Notes: generated by a model not told the origin, from the sequence alone. Numbered from the stretch's first letter, positions 53,475-62,055 are shown. The stretch: 63,694 bases of DNA from Paludibacteraceae bacterium (GCA_017444065.1 JAFSXJ010000102.1:1-63694); one strand, 5' to 3'. Numbers and translations are program-made.

Positions 53475-54988
53475 CCAAGACATTCAACTGGAAAATAGTA
53501 TCGCGAACCTATGGTGCTCTGCTGCTGATAGAGGCGCTGTTCATGGCTGTGCCGACCATTGTGGCGTACTTGTATGGCGATCCTGACGGCGGTGCGTTTG
53601 CCGTGAGTACGCTGGTTACGCTTATCGTAGGCGCCATAGCCATGCGTGTGGGACGCAACGCCCAGCGACGCGTCAGCGAGCGCGAGGGATACCTGATTGT
53701 GGCACTGGTCTGGATCGTGTTCTCGCTGTTCGGCATGCTGCCGTTCTACCTTAGCGGTGCACTGACGACCATCACCGACAGCTGGTTTGAAACGATGTCG
53801 GGCTTCTCCACGATGGGCGCAACGGTGATTGAGAATGTCGAAGTCATGTCGCACGCCATCCTGCTTTGGCGGGCACTATGCCAGTGGCTGGGCGGTATGG
53901 GAATCATCGTGCTCAGTGTGGCGGTGCTGCCGTTGTTCGGCTTGGGCGGCATGCAGCTCTATGCCGCTGAGGTGACGGGCGTCAGTTACGAGAAGCTCTC
54001 GCCGCGTATAGCCAGCACAGCACGCCTGCTGTGGGGCACATACGTACTGCTGACTGCCTTGGAAACGCTCTTGCTCAAGTTCTTTGGTATGGATCTGTTC
54101 GATGCGGTCTGCCACTCGATGGCGACTATCGCTACCGGTGGTTTCTCTACCAAGAACGCCTCGCTTATGAACTACGGTCCGGCTATCCAATATACAGTCG
54201 CGGTGTTCATGCTGCTGTCGGGTATCAACTTCGCCCAGCTCATCTACTTCATGCGCGGCCAGCCTGCCAAGCTCTATCACGACGAGGAGACACGCTGGTA
54301 CGTGAGCGGCATACTGGTCGGTACGCTGGTGCTGACGGTCGGGTTGTTTGTCTATTATACATGGATTTCTCCTGCCGGATGGCTCAATCATCTGCTGAGC
54401 GGCAATATGGTGCGCGGCTATGCGGCACACGCCGAGTGGGCGTTCCGAAACGCGCTGTTCACTACCTGTGCGGCTATCACCAGTACGGGCTTTGCTTCGG
54501 CGGATTATATGCTGTGGCCCAAACTGCTGTGGGTGTTCGTGTTCCTGATGATGTTCACGGGCGGTGCCTCTGGCAGTACAGCCGGTGGTATCAAGTGGGT
54601 ACGTATAGCGATCTTCGCCAAGAACGCATATGCCGAGATGTACCGCCGTATTCATCCCAACGCCGTGCTGCCTATCCGCTTCAACGGACGACCGCTCTCG
54701 CAGACCGTGACGAACAATGTGATGGCGTTCATGTTCTTCTACATGGCTATCATTATCGTGGCGGTGTTTATCTTCATCGCCTGCGGTATAGGTCCCGGAG
54801 AAGCATTTGCCACCGCCGTAAGCGGAATAGGTAATGTGGGTATCAGCCTCGGGCAGTACGGCCCGGCTGGCAACTACGCCAACTTCCCAATTGTCGCCAA
54901 GTGGGTGATGACACTCGTCATGCTCATCGGCCGTTTGGAGATATTCACGGTTCTGTTGCTCTTCTCACCTGTCCTTTGGAGGAAATAA
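53471..54988 (+). CDS. trkH: Trk potassium uptake system, membrane subunit
   Basis: A 505-residue potassium transporter of the TrkH/KtrB superfamily. Four pore-loop repeats are visible: TMSGFSTMGATVIENVEV, ATGGFSTKNASL, ITSTGFASADYML and VSGIGNVGISLGQYGPAG. Between them lie paired hydrophobic helices such as WLGGMGIIVLSVAVLPLFGL and LWVFVFLMMFTGGASGSTAG. It begins inside the trkA stop (ATGA), so the two subunits are made together. It ends three bases before the SGNH hydrolase gene. Confidence 0.95.
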   Translation: MTKTFNWKIVSRTYGALLLIEALFMAVPTIVAYLYGDPDGGAFAVSTLVTLIVGAIAMRVGRNAQRRVSEREGYLIVALVWIVFSLFGMLPFYLSGALTTITDSWFETMSGFSTMGATVIENVEVMSHAILLWRALCQWLGGMGIIVLSVAVLPLFGLGGMQLYAAEVTGVSYEKLSPRIASTARLLWGTYVLLTALETLLLKFFGMDLFDAVCHSMATIATGGFSTKNASLMNYGPAIQYTVAVFMLLSGINFAQLIYFMRGQPAKLYHDEETRWYVSGILVGTLVLTVGLFVYYTWISPAGWLNHLLSGNMVRGYAAHAEWAFRNALFTTCAAITSTGFASADYMLWPKLLWVFVFLMMFTGGASGSTAGGIKWVRIAIFAKNAYAEMYRRIHPNAVLPIRFNGRPLSQTVTNNVMAFMFFYMAIIIVAVFIFIACGIGPGEAFATAVSGIGNVGISLGQYGPAGNYANFPIVAKWVMTLVMLIGRLEIFTVLLLFSPVLWRK

Positions 54989-54991
54989 GTA

Positions 54992-56419
54992 ATGAAGCCG
55001 TCCCGAATCCTTCTGTGCATCCTCTCCACGTTCATCGTCCTTGCGGCGGTGTGCGCATTGGGTGCGGGCAAGTCCGAGACGGTACGTGTGCCATCGCTGG
55101 CATCGGTGCTGGGGCTTCCGTTAGAGTCCTCTGAGTTTTCTGAATCCTCTGAGTCCTCCGAGGTCTTCGTCCCCTCTGATACCTCCGAGCTCTCAGAACT
55201 TTCCGAGCCTTCTGTACCTGCTCAACCTGTCCACGCCGATACTACACCTGCCAAACCGGTGCCGGTCGTACTGCCAAAAGCTCTGCCGCAGACCAAATTG
55301 TCGTTGCCTTTATTCTATGCTGCGCTCGATAAGGCAGGCAAGCAATCCGTACGCATCGTGCATTTCGGCGATTCGCAGATTGAGGAGGACCGTATATCCA
55401 TGATTCTCCGTCGCCGCCTGCAGGACCGATTCGGTGGCGGAGGAATAGGGTTGGTGCCGATGGTGCAGACCATACCCACTTATACTGCCAAGCAGACCCT
55501 CGAACAGAATGGTCACGAAATCCCCTATACAGCTATCCGGCGTTATCTGGCGTACGGTCCTTCTGCCATGCGCATGAAGGATGACAACCGCTACGGACCG
55601 ATGGCGCAACTGGCATACATTGACCAGCCTGTGGATGTACGTGTCGAACTGTTGCGTGACCGTGTACCCACATATGATTACGACCACGTGCGTGTGCTCT
55701 GCACGGACAGCGTGACGGTTATCGTTGACCCGGACTCCGTGCCTGTGCAGCAACCGCTGATTGCGCTCGCTGAGCCACGGCGGAATATCCTGCTGCATTT
55801 CGGGGGCAAAGGCTATGTCTATGGCATATCGCTGGAGACCGCCACCGGCGTACAGGTTGACAATATCCCCATGCGCGGTGCGGCAGGTACGAACTTCACC
55901 GCCATGGCTCGCCAGCCTTTTGCTGATTATTTCCGTCAGACGAACACCGCTCTCATCATCATGCAGTTCGGCGGCAACGCCATGCCGGCTATACGCACAC
56001 ACGCGGCAGTGGAGAAGTATATCCAGTCCATGCGCCAGCAGATACAGTTCATCATGTCTGCCGCACCTGATGCCTCGCTGCTGTTCATTGGACCGTCGGA
56101 TATGATCACCACCGTCGAGGGCGAATTGCAGACCTATCCCATGCTCCCGCATCTTGACCGCGCCTTGGCGGCGATGGTTGAGGAAGAGGGTGGAGCATAC
56201 TACTCGCTCTTCCGGCTTATGGGCGGCGCAGGCAGTATGATTAGTTGGCGCGACAAAGGTCTGGCGGGCGAGGACATGATTCACTTCACCCGTGCCGGAG
56301 CGAAGAAGGTAGGCGAGATGCTCGCCAAGCAACTGCTGGAGGACTACGATTCGTTAGTCGAAAGTCAAAAGTCGAAAGAAGAAAGCCCTGATACAATAAC
56401 TGACCAAATGCCTCAATGA
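54992..56419 (+). CDS. SGNH/GDSL-type hydrolase, partner of MBOAT acyltransferase
   Basis: A 475-residue exported protein with one N-terminal membrane or signal segment (ILLCILSTFIVLAAVCALGA). Residues about 45-74 are a Ser/Glu-rich low-complexity tract. The SGNH fold begins around residue 125: block I is VRIVHFGDSQIEED with the catalytic Ser, a GGN block appears as QFGGNAMPAIR, and the catalytic Asp-His pair is DMIHFTRAGAKK. The order with the MBOAT gene 22 bases downstream is the common pair that transfers acetyl groups to an exported glycan, comparable to AlgJ/AlgX with AlgI. A second short repeat lies near the C-terminus (residues about 455-465). Confidence 0.85.
   Translation: MKPSRILLCILSTFIVLAAVCALGAGKSETVRVPSLASVLGLPLESSEFSESSESSEVFVPSDTSELSELSEPSVPAQPVHADTTPAKPVPVVLPKALPQTKLSLPLFYAALDKAGKQSVRIVHFGDSQIEEDRISMILRRRLQDRFGGGGIGLVPMVQTIPTYTAKQTLEQNGHEIPYTAIRRYLAYGPSAMRMKDDNRYGPMAQLAYIDQPVDVRVELLRDRVPTYDYDHVRVLCTDSVTVIVDPDSVPVQQPLIALAEPRRNILLHFGGKGYVYGISLETATGVQVDNIPMRGAAGTNFTAMARQPFADYFRQTNTALIIMQFGGNAMPAIRTHAAVEKYIQSMRQQIQFIMSAAPDASLLFIGPSDMITTVEGELQTYPMLPHLDRALAAMVEEEGGAYYSLFRLMGGAGSMISWRDKGLAGEDMIHFTRAGAKKVGEMLAKQLLEDYDSLVESQKSKEESPDTITDQMPQ
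55124..55213 (+). repeat. in-frame TCTGAGTCC-type tandem repeat in SGNH gene
   Basis: Degenerate units such as GAGTCCTCTGAGTTTTCTGA and TCCTCTGAGTCCTCCGAGG encode Ser/Glu runs. They resemble the tract at 29118-29208 in the NrnA-like gene, although the genes lie on opposite strands. Confidence 0.72.
56353..56386 (+). repeat. in-frame GTCGAAA repeat near SGNH C-terminus
   Basis: TTAGTCGAAAGTCAAAAGTC then GAAAGAAGAAAG, encoding LVESQKSKEES beyond the catalytic domain. Confidence 0.55.
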
Positions 56420-56441
56420 CAAAATAAACGGTAAATGGTAA

Positions 56442-58187
56442 ATGTCATTTGACTTGTTCAAATATGACCCCGCGCATCCGCTGCTGTTCACCCAGTTTTA
56501 CTTCTGGGCGTTCTTCGCTATCGTCTATGCAGGCTTCACGCTTATCATGCAGCGTGCCGGCAGCAAGCGCGGACGGCTGCATGCCCGCAACATCTACCTC
56601 ATGGCGGCGTCGTGGTTCTTCTACTACAAGACGTCAGGCATCTTCCTGCTCATCCTCGCGTTTATCACGGTCAGCGACTTCCTCATCGGCAGGCAGATGC
56701 CGCGTTCCAAGCGACCGAAGTTGTGGCTCATCCTCAGCGTCTGCATCGACCTCTCGCTGCTGTTCTACTTCAAGTACGCCTATTTCTTCACGAACATCTT
56801 CAACGACCTGTTCGGCACGTCGGTAGAGGTGTTCGACATCTTCGCCTATATCGGCAACGGCTTCAGCCATGACGGCCGGTTCCTCGTGGACCGTATCATC
56901 CTGCCCGTAGGCATATCGTTCTACATCTTCCAGGTCATCTCCTATGCGGCGGACATCTACCGCGGCAAGATCAAGCCTGTGACGAACCTGCTGGACTTTG
57001 GCTTCTACGTGTCGTTCTTCCCGCAGTTGGTTGCCGGTCCTATCGTCCGCGCGTCGGAGTTCGTGCCGCAGCTGTATAAGCCGTTCTTCCTTACCCGCCG
57101 TCAGTTCGGCATCGCGGTGTTCTGGATCTGCAACGGCCTGCTGAAGAAGATCATCCTCTCCGACTACCTCGCCGTCAACTTCATCGACCGCGTGTTCCAG
57201 AGCCCGATGCTCTTTTCCGGCTTTGAGAACTTCTTCGCCCTGCTCACGTACTCGATGCAGGTCTATGCGGATTTCTCCGGCTACACGGACATCGCTATCG
57301 GCGTCGCGCTGCTGATGGGCTTCTACCTGCCTAAGAACTTCGACTCGCCCTACAAGTCCCGCAACCCGCAGGAGTTCTGGCGTCGTTGGCACCAGTCTCT
57401 CTCGCGCTGGCTGAAGGGTTACGTCTATATCCCGCTCGGCGGCAACCGCACCTTGTTCGGCCGTCCGGCAAGCAAGCTTCTGGCATCCAACTGCAACTCC
57501 TTCCTCACGATGCTCATCGGCGGACTGTGGCATGGCGCAAGTTGGAACTTCGTCATCTGGGGTGCACTGAACGGCGTGGGAATGATTGTCAACAAATGCT
57601 GGCGTGCCATCAGCGAACATCTGCGCTACGTGCTCATGCTGCTTCTGGCTGTCGGCATGGTCGTTGCGCGTCAGCTGACGCATGGCGCCTATCCGCTCAT
57701 CAACATGATTGAGGTGTGGGTGCTTATCCTCTGGGCAGGCACATCCGTCTGGTATGTCGGCTGGCTGTGGGGATTCCGCACGGACACCAACCGCTTCATC
57801 GGCTGGGTGGATAACGCTTGGGATGTGCTGCAGACCTTCGTGTACATCTCCTTCACGCGTCTGTTCTTCCGTTCGGCAAGCAACCTCGACCCGGCTACCG
57901 CCAACCACGAGGCGTGGGCTACCGCCAGGCAGATGGTGCATCAGATCGGCTGTGCGTGGGATAACAGCATCATCTGGCCGTTTATGCAGGAGTATCGGTA
58001 TGTTGTGCTGCTGTTCGTCACAGGCATGATTATCCACTGGCTGCCTGACCGCTTCAAGCGTCGTTACCGACTCTGGTTTGCGGCTCTGCCCTTGCCGCTG
58101 ATTATCCTCGCCGTGGTTGCGGCTGTGCTTCTCGCCTACCAGTTCATCACCGCCGACATGCAACCCTTCATCTATTTCCAGTTCTAA
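56442..58187 (+). CDS. MBOAT-family O-acyltransferase (AlgI-like)
   Basis: A 581-residue polytopic membrane protein of the MBOAT family, which passes acyl groups across the inner membrane to an exported acceptor. About ten to twelve hydrophobic segments are visible. Family motifs are FPQLVAGPIVRASEFVPQLY, YADFSGYTDIAIGVALLMGF, RRWHQSLSRWLKGYVYIPLG and the presumed active-site histidine in GGLWHGASWNFVIWGALNG. It works with the SGNH protein encoded just upstream. The acceptor polymer is unknown. Confidence 0.93.
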   Translation: MSFDLFKYDPAHPLLFTQFYFWAFFAIVYAGFTLIMQRAGSKRGRLHARNIYLMAASWFFYYKTSGIFLLILAFITVSDFLIGRQMPRSKRPKLWLILSVCIDLSLLFYFKYAYFFTNIFNDLFGTSVEVFDIFAYIGNGFSHDGRFLVDRIILPVGISFYIFQVISYAADIYRGKIKPVTNLLDFGFYVSFFPQLVAGPIVRASEFVPQLYKPFFLTRRQFGIAVFWICNGLLKKIILSDYLAVNFIDRVFQSPMLFSGFENFFALLTYSMQVYADFSGYTDIAIGVALLMGFYLPKNFDSPYKSRNPQEFWRRWHQSLSRWLKGYVYIPLGGNRTLFGRPASKLLASNCNSFLTMLIGGLWHGASWNFVIWGALNGVGMIVNKCWRAISEHLRYVLMLLLAVGMVVARQLTHGAYPLINMIEVWVLILWAGTSVWYVGWLWGFRTDTNRFIGWVDNAWDVLQTFVYISFTRLFFRSASNLDPATANHEAWATARQMVHQIGCAWDNSIIWPFMQEYRYVVLLFVTGMIIHWLPDRFKRRYRLWFAALPLPLIILAVVAAVLLAYQFITADMQPFIYFQF

Positions 58188-58196
58188 TTATAGACC

Positions 58197-58214
58197 GCAG
58201 CCATGTTTGGCTGC
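58197..58214 (+). other. small hairpin between MBOAT and coaE genes
   Basis: GCAGCCA (58197-58203) pairs with TGGCTGC (58208-58214), loop TGTT. No T-run. The hairpin includes the upstream in-frame ATG of coaE, which argues for the later start at 58257. Confidence 0.4.
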
Positions 58215-58256
58215 TCAAAGATAAAAGACCATTTCACTCAAAGAAAAAAGACAACA

Positions 58257-58880
58257 ATGATCATCGGCGTCACAGGTGGCATAGGATCAGGCAAATCCAC
58301 CGTCCTTCGGGCGGTGGCACGACTCGGCTATCCGGTCTATGACTGCGATGCCGAAGCGAAGCGCATCATTGTCACTGACCCTGACGTCCGCAGTCAGATC
58401 ATCGCCACGTTTGGCGACGAGGCCTACCATGGCGGCACCTACAACACGCGTTATATCTCTCAGCAGGTCTTTGCCAACCACGACAAGCTCGCTAAGCTCA
58501 ATGCCATCGTCCATCCTGCCGTGAAAGAGGATATATTACTACAGATTGGTCTAACAGAGAAACGGTCTAACAGTGAAACGGTCCAACAGGCGAAGCCGGT
58601 CTTATTCATCGAGTCAGCAATACTTTTTCAGGCAGGCATGGCGGATATGTGTGACGGCGTGGCGGTGGTCACCGTGCCCGAGGAGGAGCGTATAGCACGC
58701 GCCTTGCACCGTGACCGGCATGCCAACCGCGAGGACATAATCCGCCGCATACGCGCCCAGCGTCCGCCGGAGGATTATCTCGCCGCGTACCCCAAACCGT
58801 CCATCATCCTCGTCAATGACGACGACACACCGCATCGCTATCTTGCGGAACAACTCATACAATTTGCACAAAGCCTATGA
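58257..58880 (+). CDS. coaE: dephospho-CoA kinase
   Basis: A 207-residue kinase for the last step of coenzyme A synthesis. The P-loop GVTGGIGSGKST is at residues 4-15, followed by PVYDCDAEAKRIIVTDPDVR. The core HPAVKEDILLQI, VLFIESAILFQAGMADMCDG and later VTVPEEERIARALHRD are typical. Between DILLQI and VLFIES lies GLTEKRSNSETVQQAKP, encoded by a GGTCTAACAG repeat, which is longer than the family loop. The ATG at 58257 is chosen as it starts the P-loop domain directly. Its end overlaps the following gene by four bases (ATGA). Confidence 0.93.
   Translation: MIIGVTGGIGSGKSTVLRAVARLGYPVYDCDAEAKRIIVTDPDVRSQIIATFGDEAYHGGTYNTRYISQQVFANHDKLAKLNAIVHPAVKEDILLQIGLTEKRSNSETVQQAKPVLFIESAILFQAGMADMCDGVAVVTVPEEERIARALHRDRHANREDIIRRIRAQRPPEDYLAAYPKPSIILVNDDDTPHRYLAEQLIQFAQSL
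58547..58590 (+). repeat. in-frame GGTCTAACAG repeat inside coaE
   Basis: GGTCTAACAGAGAAAC, GGTCTAACAGTGAAAC and GGTCCAACAGGCGAAG in tandem (about 16-base units). The same unit recurs outside genes at 62488-62564. Confidence 0.8.
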
Positions 58881-59941
58881 ACCCTTACACCCGACAACTT
58901 CGTTTCATTCGTGAACAAATACGGTTCGTCCTGTTCTGCCTGATTTGTGTTCTCCCCTCGTGCATCGTTGTGGTAAAGGAACGTGGGCAGCGCAGCGAAC
59001 AACCCGTTCGGTGCGATGTCATGACCGTTCAGCCTGTGGCGTCACTCAGCACTTACACCTACATGGCTACCATTCAGGCGGAGGCACAGATACCGCTCAG
59101 TATGCCTTACGGTGGCACAATCACCGAGGTCTGTGTTCAACCCAACAGCAAGGTGCGCCAAGGCGATGTGCTGCTCCGTGTCGATGACACCAGTGCCCGT
59201 CAGGCGCTCACCTCGGCACGTGCTGCGCTCACTCAGGCGCAGGACGCTATGCGGCGCACACAGCCCTTGCATGAGAAGGGACTGATTACCGACATCCAGA
59301 TGGTTGACTTGCAAACCAAGCTCGACCAGGCGCAGGCGGCTTGTGTGGCTGCTGAACGACAGGTCAGACAGTCCGTACTCACCGCACCGCAAAACGGGCT
59401 CGTCACCTTCGACGCATTGCATGTAGGTCAGCACCTGACACCCGAAGTGCCCGTCATGACCCTGCTCAATCTGTCCGGATTCACGGCTGTTGTCCATGTC
59501 CCCGAGACGGAGATTGCCGCCTTGCACCTCGGCGACAGTGCCACGCTTGCTATACCTGCCATGCAGACCGACGGACTGCACGCGCAGCTCTCCCGCATCG
59601 GCGTGCAGGCGAACAGCCTCACCCATACCTATCCCGTTGAGGCATATATCTGCAATCCGCCCGCAGGCGTGCTGCCGGGCATGGTCGGCGCGCTCACTGT
59701 CCTGCGTCCTGAACGTTCGGCAATCATCATTCCGCAGCGCTGTGTGACCATGCTCCCCGACGGTCCTGCCGTCTGGGGCTTGACTGCCGACAACCTCGCC
59801 GAACGCCGTCCCGTCACCCTGGGCGCCTATCAAGCAGACGGCGTGCAGGTCCTCTCCGGCCTCAACTCCGGCGACCGCCTCGTCACCGCCGGCTACCAGA
59901 ATCTCTACCACCACGCGCCGGTCGAACCAACTGACAGATAA
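58877..59941 (+). CDS. RND-efflux periplasmic adaptor (membrane fusion) lipoprotein
   Basis: A 354-residue HlyD/AcrA-type adaptor. The N-terminal hydrophobic segment ends with LPSC, a lipobox (Cys 29). A barrel-sandwich (lipoyl-like) half-motif ITEVCVQPNSKVRQGDVLLR is followed by a helical hairpin (ARAALTQAQDAMRRTQPLHE ... QTKLDQAQAACVAAERQV), then the second half SVLTAPQNGLVTFDALHVGQ and a beta-barrel/proximal domain. Such proteins link an inner-membrane RND pump to an outer-membrane channel. Neither partner is next to it, so it may serve a pump encoded elsewhere or be a leftover of a lost operon. Confidence 0.88.
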   Translation: MNPYTRQLRFIREQIRFVLFCLICVLPSCIVVVKERGQRSEQPVRCDVMTVQPVASLSTYTYMATIQAEAQIPLSMPYGGTITEVCVQPNSKVRQGDVLLRVDDTSARQALTSARAALTQAQDAMRRTQPLHEKGLITDIQMVDLQTKLDQAQAACVAAERQVRQSVLTAPQNGLVTFDALHVGQHLTPEVPVMTLLNLSGFTAVVHVPETEIAALHLGDSATLAIPAMQTDGLHAQLSRIGVQANSLTHTYPVEAYICNPPAGVLPGMVGALTVLRPERSAIIIPQRCVTMLPDGPAVWGLTADNLAERRPVTLGAYQADGVQVLSGLNSGDRLVTAGYQNLYHHAPVEPTDR

Positions 59942-60091
59942 CGCCCTGACGCCCGACCCCGAATCGGATACCCTTGCTATACCCTTGCCCTTGGTGTGCC
60001 TTTATGGTCTCCCGACTGAAGGATGTTGTCAGCAAGTTATTTGGGCAAAAATGAAAAATATTGCTGTTTTGTGCAAAAAGTTGTTAAATAA

Positions 60092-60125
60092 TTTGCATAA
60101 TTCAAATGTTTTTTGTAATTTTTGC
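60092..60125 (+). promoter_or_regulatory. promoter upstream of broken ATPase gene
   Basis: TTTGCATAATTCAAATG, a T-run, then TAATTTTTG (60116-60124). The -7 element has one extra base compared with TAnnTTTG. Confidence 0.5.
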
Positions 60126-60221
60126 ACTTTGTAACGGACAAAAATGACAAATATCCGTCCTTTGCAAAGGACGGAATGTTGGTTAATATGTCTCCTGTAA
60201 TGGTCAAAATGGAACAAGATC

Positions 60222-61155
60222 ATGGATAATTTATTTATAAAACACGATCGTATCATTGAGATTACGCCGATGGCTATCATACGCCAGTGGGCGCAGTCAA
60301 TCAATTGGAATGCACGTTTGTTGGCTATTCGTGGTCCAAAAGGGGTGGGTAAGTCAACTATGATGCGTCAATACATAAGGCAGCACTACGGGTTGTTGGA
60401 CCGTCAGGTGCTGTATGTGTCATGCGATGATAGCTATTGAGATGCCGGTTTATCCCTTGGAAGAGGTGCTTGCTAATCCCGCTCCGCTTATTGCACGGAT
60501 GAATGGCTTCGGTCGGCCGGTGGCGCTATTCCACGAGTATCTCAAGTATGGCTATTATCCGTATTATATGGAGAATGAGATTGACTATTACCAAGCCATC
60601 CAGCAAGTGGTAAACAACACGATAGATAATGAATTGACGCGTGTCTGCAAGGTTGATGTGGATAACACTCGTAAGATTAAGGCTTTGATGACAATGCTTT
60701 GTGCAAGTGAGCCGTTCGAAGTGGATATAACGCGAATGTCTGTCCAGAGCGGATTAAAACGTGAGACAATATTGAACTATCTCACTTATATGGCAAATGC
60801 CAAACTGCTTCAGTTGCTTTATTGCGACAAGGTGAATGTCAAGCGATTGCAGAAACCCGATAAGATATATATCGACAATCCTAACATGTTGCATGCCTGG
60901 GCAACAACACCTGTACAGATTGGTACAGTACGTGAGACGTTTGTTGTCAATCAATTGACAACAAAGCATAATGTGGAGTTCGGCAAGAAACGTGGTGATT
61001 TCCTTGTGGATAGGAAGTTCACTATTGAAGTCGGAGGGGAGGATAAGGGTTTCAGGCAGATTAAGGATATACCTGATTCCTATGTTCTGGCTGATAATTT
61101 GGAAACAGCTGTAGGACGCAAGCTCCCTATTTGGGCTGTCGGTTTTCTTTACTGA
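60222..61155 (+). pseudogene. broken ATP-binding protein (AAA plus DUF4143 type)
   Basis: Two frames together give the ends of an AAA-ATPase of the DUF4143 class, common in Bacteroidales. The first frame (60222-60440) has the Walker A region LLAIRGPKGVGKSTMMRQYI and stops after VLYVSCDDSY. The second (coding from about 60436 to 61155, in another frame) carries the C-terminal part: PVALFHEYLKYGYYPYYMEN, VQSGLKRETILNYLTYMANA, KIYIDNPNMLHAW and GDFLVDRKFTIEVGGEDKGF. The middle, with Walker B and the sensor residues (probably over 100 residues), is missing. This is an internal deletion that also shifts the frame. It is not expected to act as an ATPase. Confidence 0.8.
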
Positions 61156-61352
61156 TTTTATACAACTGCACAAGCAAATAATCGCAACAGGAGAGAAATG
61201 TCCCCCAAGCAACAGACTAAACAGGCAAGTTTGGTCTGTTTTTGTTTCCCATGGCAAAATCTCCAAAAACCGCTCTCTTCCGCATGCAAAATGTAAATAT
61301 ATTTCTTACCTCGCTACGCTCAACGATTATTTTTGTAAAAGTTTACAAAAAT

Positions 61353-61383
61353 CTTGCATATCTCAGATTTTTTCGTAACTTTG
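61353..61383 (+). promoter_or_regulatory. promoter upstream of AlbA_2-like remnant
   Basis: CTTG (61353-61356) with CATATCTCA and a T-run, then TAACTTTG (61376-61383), spacing 19. It is intact although the gene behind it is broken. Confidence 0.75.
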
Positions 61384-61408
61384 CACGCCGAATGCGTGCA
61401 GAACAGCA

Positions 61409-61643
61409 ATGAAAGAGAACCGACACATAGAGTTCAAGCAGTCTTGGCGGTTTCTTGGCTACCATCCCGCGTGAGAAGTTCGTTGCTATCCAAACCGGCA
61501 AACACCTCGGCTCGGAAGCATCAACAACAGATACATTAGATGTCGCAGGTAAATTAACTGAAAGACAGAGAGTTATATTAGATATATTGCGAAATGTCGC
61601 ATTAAACACAAAATGTCCCTATAAATCTCCCACCGACCAATGA
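61409..61643 (+). pseudogene. remnant of AlbA_2 (Schlafen-like) DNA-binding/ATPase protein
   Basis: The start MKENRHIEFKQSW matches the usual beginning of AlbA_2-domain proteins (divergent AAA-4/RecG-like), but the frame stops after 21 codons. A different frame then gives IPREKFVAIQTGKHLG and the winged-helix-like LTERQRVILDILRNVALN. Most of the middle of the gene is gone. The upstream promoter is still good. Family assignment rests on two short segments, so it is moderate. Confidence 0.55.
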
Positions 61644-61817
61644 CCGGGAGATGACCGAGAAACAAGCGGAATAAAAAAGGGAGAACGAAGCGCCAAATAA
61701 ACATAATCGGCAAAGCACATAAAACAGGGTAAACCATAAGATAAGCCCGACGAGTGCAGGGAAAGAGTAAGGCGAGGATGGGCAAATAGACTACTTAGGG
61801 AAGGATGGGAGATAACC

Positions 61818-61846
61818 AAAGGAAGCGCATTCATGCGCTTCCTTTT
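61818..61846. terminator. strong terminator hairpin
   Basis: AAAGGAAGCGCA (61818-61829) pairs perfectly with TGCGCTTCCTTT (61834-61845), loop TTCA. It ends in a T-run on the plus strand and TTT on the minus strand, so it may stop transcription from both sides, including the small-gene operon on the minus strand. Confidence 0.8.
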
Positions 61847-61872
61847 CAATGTCTGCGACGTAGCCGTGGTGG

Positions 61873-62055
61873 TCAGAGCTTCTTCGATGCGTCGTAGGAC
61901 TCGATAGTCTTGCTCTGGATGATGATGGTCGTATCACCGCGTTTCACGCTGCTACTTGTCGTTGTGATGGATCGCGTCACATTGCAGCCCGTCAGGGCTA
62001 CCAGCCCACCGCAGGCAAGTGCGCCTGCGATGGTGAGAAAGATTATTTTCTTCAT
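61873..62055 (-). CDS. 60-residue lipoprotein
   Basis: A small exported protein, MKKIIFLTIAGALACGGLVA with lipobox LTGC, then a short Thr/Ser-rich mature part (NVTRSITTTSSSVKRGDTTI) ending SYDASKKL. An unusually clear Shine-Dalgarno (GGAGGAACTACC before ATG) decides the start at 62055. It is the last gene of a four-gene set on the minus strand, 15 bases after the preceding gene. No family name known to me; the size and motif suggest a small mobile-element or phage-remnant accessory protein, which is a guess. Confidence 0.7.
   Translation of the reverse strand: MKKIIFLTIAGALACGGLVALTGCNVTRSITTTSSSVKRGDTTIIIQSKTIESYDASKKL

Noticed and set aside
56634-58163. 509-codon minus-strand frame over the MBOAT gene
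   Set aside because: Low-complexity charged translation antisense to a clear membrane protein; a codon-bias artefact.
60222-61155. Two separate functional genes instead of one broken ATPase
   Set aside because: The first frame ends after the Walker A region and the second begins in the middle of a domain. Together they match the ends of one protein family.
61573-61849. Short minus-strand frames before the terminator at 61.8 kb
   Set aside because: No recognisable motif or start context; the region lies between a pseudogene and a terminator.
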